15,366 bases of DNA from DASPKM01 sp036402175 (lineage in GTDB: Bacteria; Bacteroidota; Bacteroidia; Chitinophagales; Chitinophagaceae), in contig DASWTK010000117.1 of assembly GCA_036402175.1 (NCBI GenBank), positions 1 to 15,366 of the forward strand. The letters run 5' to 3'. The translations under genes were made by a program, and so were the position numbers. The notes under the pieces were generated by a model. It saw nothing but the letters and a program-made list of their open reading frames with translations. It was not told the DNA's origin and made no database searches. Below are positions 14,261 to 15,366 of the stretch, piece by piece; positions within the stretch are counted from its first letter, which is position 1, and each line of letters opens with the position of its first letter.

Positions 14261-15366
14261 CTAATGTTTAAAATGTCGTTGTTCTGTTATCACCATGGCA
14301 AGATTGTGCTGCTGGCAATACTCAATCGAATCTTTATCACGAATGGACCCGCCTGGCTGAATGAACGCGGTGATCCCCGCTTCGTGACCTAACTGAACAC
14401 AATCGTTGAATGGAAAAAATGCATCGCTGGCCATAACCGCTCCATTCAGGTCGAAATTGAATTGTCTTGATTTTTCAATCGCCTGCCGCAATGCATCTAT
14501 TCTGCTGGTTTGACCGCATCCTTTGCCTCCCAGTTGTTTGTTTTTTACAAGCGCGATGGCATTACTTTTCAGATGCTTGCAAACAATATTCGCAAAAATG
14601 AGGTCTTCTTTTTCAGACTCAGAAGTTGAACGCCCGCCGGTTTCTTTCCAGTCGGTATAATTACCTGTATCTGAAGTCTGAGAAAGCACGCCGTTCAACA
14701 GTGAACGGAACTGATCGCGCTTTTCAACCTGCTTTTTCTGACGAAGCAGGATGCGGTTCTTTTTCTGCTGCAGTATTGACAGCGCCTCGGGATCGAAAGA
14801 AGGTGCGGTCAGTACTTCGAAAAATATTTCATTGATGGCGTTCGCGGTAGCTACGTCAATATTGCCGTTACAGATCAGTACACCTCCGAAAGCGCTTTCC
14901 GGATCACCGGCAAGCGCAGCCTTCCATGCATCGATAGTGCTGTTCCTTGATGAAATGCCACAAACATTGGTATGTTTGATGATGGCGAAGGTGATCTCAT
15001 TTCCGGGAGGTTGCTGAGAAAACTCGCTTATCAGTTGCATGGCCGCGTCAAGATCTACCAGGTTGTTATAAGAAAGTTCTTTACCGTTTAATTGATCGAA
15101 CAGCTCATCGGCCTTTCCATAAAATACCGCTTTCTGATGCGGGTTCTCACCGTACCGGAGAAACTTGGGATTGGTTACCGATTCCAGGAAATAAGAAGGC
15201 GAATCGGGATTAAAGAATTTTGCTATCGCCACGTCGTAATGCGCGCAGATCTCAAATGCTTTTGCCGCGAAATTTTTTCGCTGTTCAATTGTTGTTTCTC
15301 CCGATTGTTCTGAAAGTATCTTTTCGAGACTTGCATAATCTGCTTTTGCAGCAATCACAACTACGT
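14261..15366 (-). CDS. purH: PurH, bifunctional AICAR transformylase/IMP cyclohydrolase (partial, C-terminal part)
   Basis: Catalyses the last two steps of purine synthesis, formylating AICAR and closing the ring to IMP. The frame runs off the right end of the window; GTG at 15358 codes an internal valine in a VVVIAAKADY stretch, not a start. About 367 residues are present: the end of the IMP cyclohydrolase half and the whole transformylase domain. Visible motifs are RYGENPHQKA, IIKHTNVCGIS with the catalytic Lys-His pair, GDPESAFGGV, GGKGCGQTSRIDA, SDAFFPFNDC, GITAFIQPGGSIRDKDSI and the terminal RHFKH. About 145 N-terminal residues are missing by comparison with the usual length near 510. 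It precedes an EamA transporter gene by 15 bases. Confidence 0.96.
   Translation of the reverse strand, partial: VVVIAAKADYASLEKILSEQSGETTIEQRKNFAAKAFEICAHYDVAIAKFFNPDSPSYFLESVTNPKFLRYGENPHQKAVFYGKADELFDQLNGKELSYNNLVDLDAAMQLISEFSQQPPGNEITFAIIKHTNVCGISSRNSTIDAWKAALAGDPESAFGGVLICNGNIDVATANAINEIFFEVLTAPSFDPEALSILQQKKNRILLRQKKQVEKRDQFRSLLNGVLSQTSDTGNYTDWKETGGRSTSESEKEDLIFANIVCKHLKSNAIALVKNKQLGGKGCGQTSRIDALRQAIEKSRQFNFDLNGAVMASDAFFPFNDCVQLGHEAGITAFIQPGGSIRDKDSIEYCQQHNLAMVITEQRHFKH

Noticed and set aside
15356..15358. GTG at the right end as the true start of the purH frame
   Set aside because: The frame continues upstream as Val-Val to the window edge, and the protein here is the interior of PurH, missing most of its cyclohydrolase domain.

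Overview
The window looks like chromosomal DNA of a Bacteroidota bacterium, most likely of the Chitinophagaceae/Chitinophagales type. The evidence is a SusC/SusD pair, the gliding-motility genes gldE and gldD beside mutY and ssb, a DUF3109 protein, a Bacteroidota-type IHF/HU protein, promoter boxes that fit TAnnTTTG, and weak or absent Shine-Dalgarno sequences with several TTG and GTG starts. All genes are intact except the two cut by the window ends (a SusC-like receptor on the left, purH on the right). There is no tRNA, rRNA, transposase, phage gene, CRISPR array or recognisable defence system.

Layout. (1) 1-1544, plus strand: the tail of a TonB-dependent SusC-like receptor followed by its SusD-like lipoprotein, the end of a glycan or peptide uptake locus. 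A perfect 14-bp hairpin at 1565-1602 closes it on both strands. (2) 1643-4760, minus strand, read right to left: an IHF/HU-family DNA-binding protein, a membrane-anchored TPR protein, a 31-residue very basic protein resembling the mS38/AURKAIP1 (COX24_C) ribosomal-protein family, and ribonuclease G/E. This looks like a housekeeping block for nucleoid, translation and RNA decay. (3) 4966-9498, plus strand: mutY, a 292-bp complex repeat element, ssb, gldE, gldD and a cysteine-rich DUF3109 protein. DNA repair and replication genes therefore sit next to gliding/type IX secretion genes. (4) 9592-10557: a secreted ARPP-1/DUF6569-like protein, followed by a strong intrinsic terminator. (5) 10645-13334: a LutB-type iron-sulfur protein overlapping by one base with a divergent polysaccharide deacetylase-like protein. 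(6) 13331-15366, minus strand: purH (partial) followed by an EamA/DMT transporter, converging on the deacetylase gene with overlapping stop codons.

The parts most worth a second look are the inverted and tandem repeat element between mutY and ssb, which supplies the mutY stop codon; the tiny mS38-like gene at 3366-3461; the 20-bp perfect palindrome beside it; the TAnnTTTG boxes lying within a few bases of several start codons, which suggests leaderless or nearly leaderless mRNAs; and the translationally coupled lutB-deacetylase pair. I see no clear new multi-gene system. Most of the window is conserved core genome, and the less understood pieces are single genes or sites.
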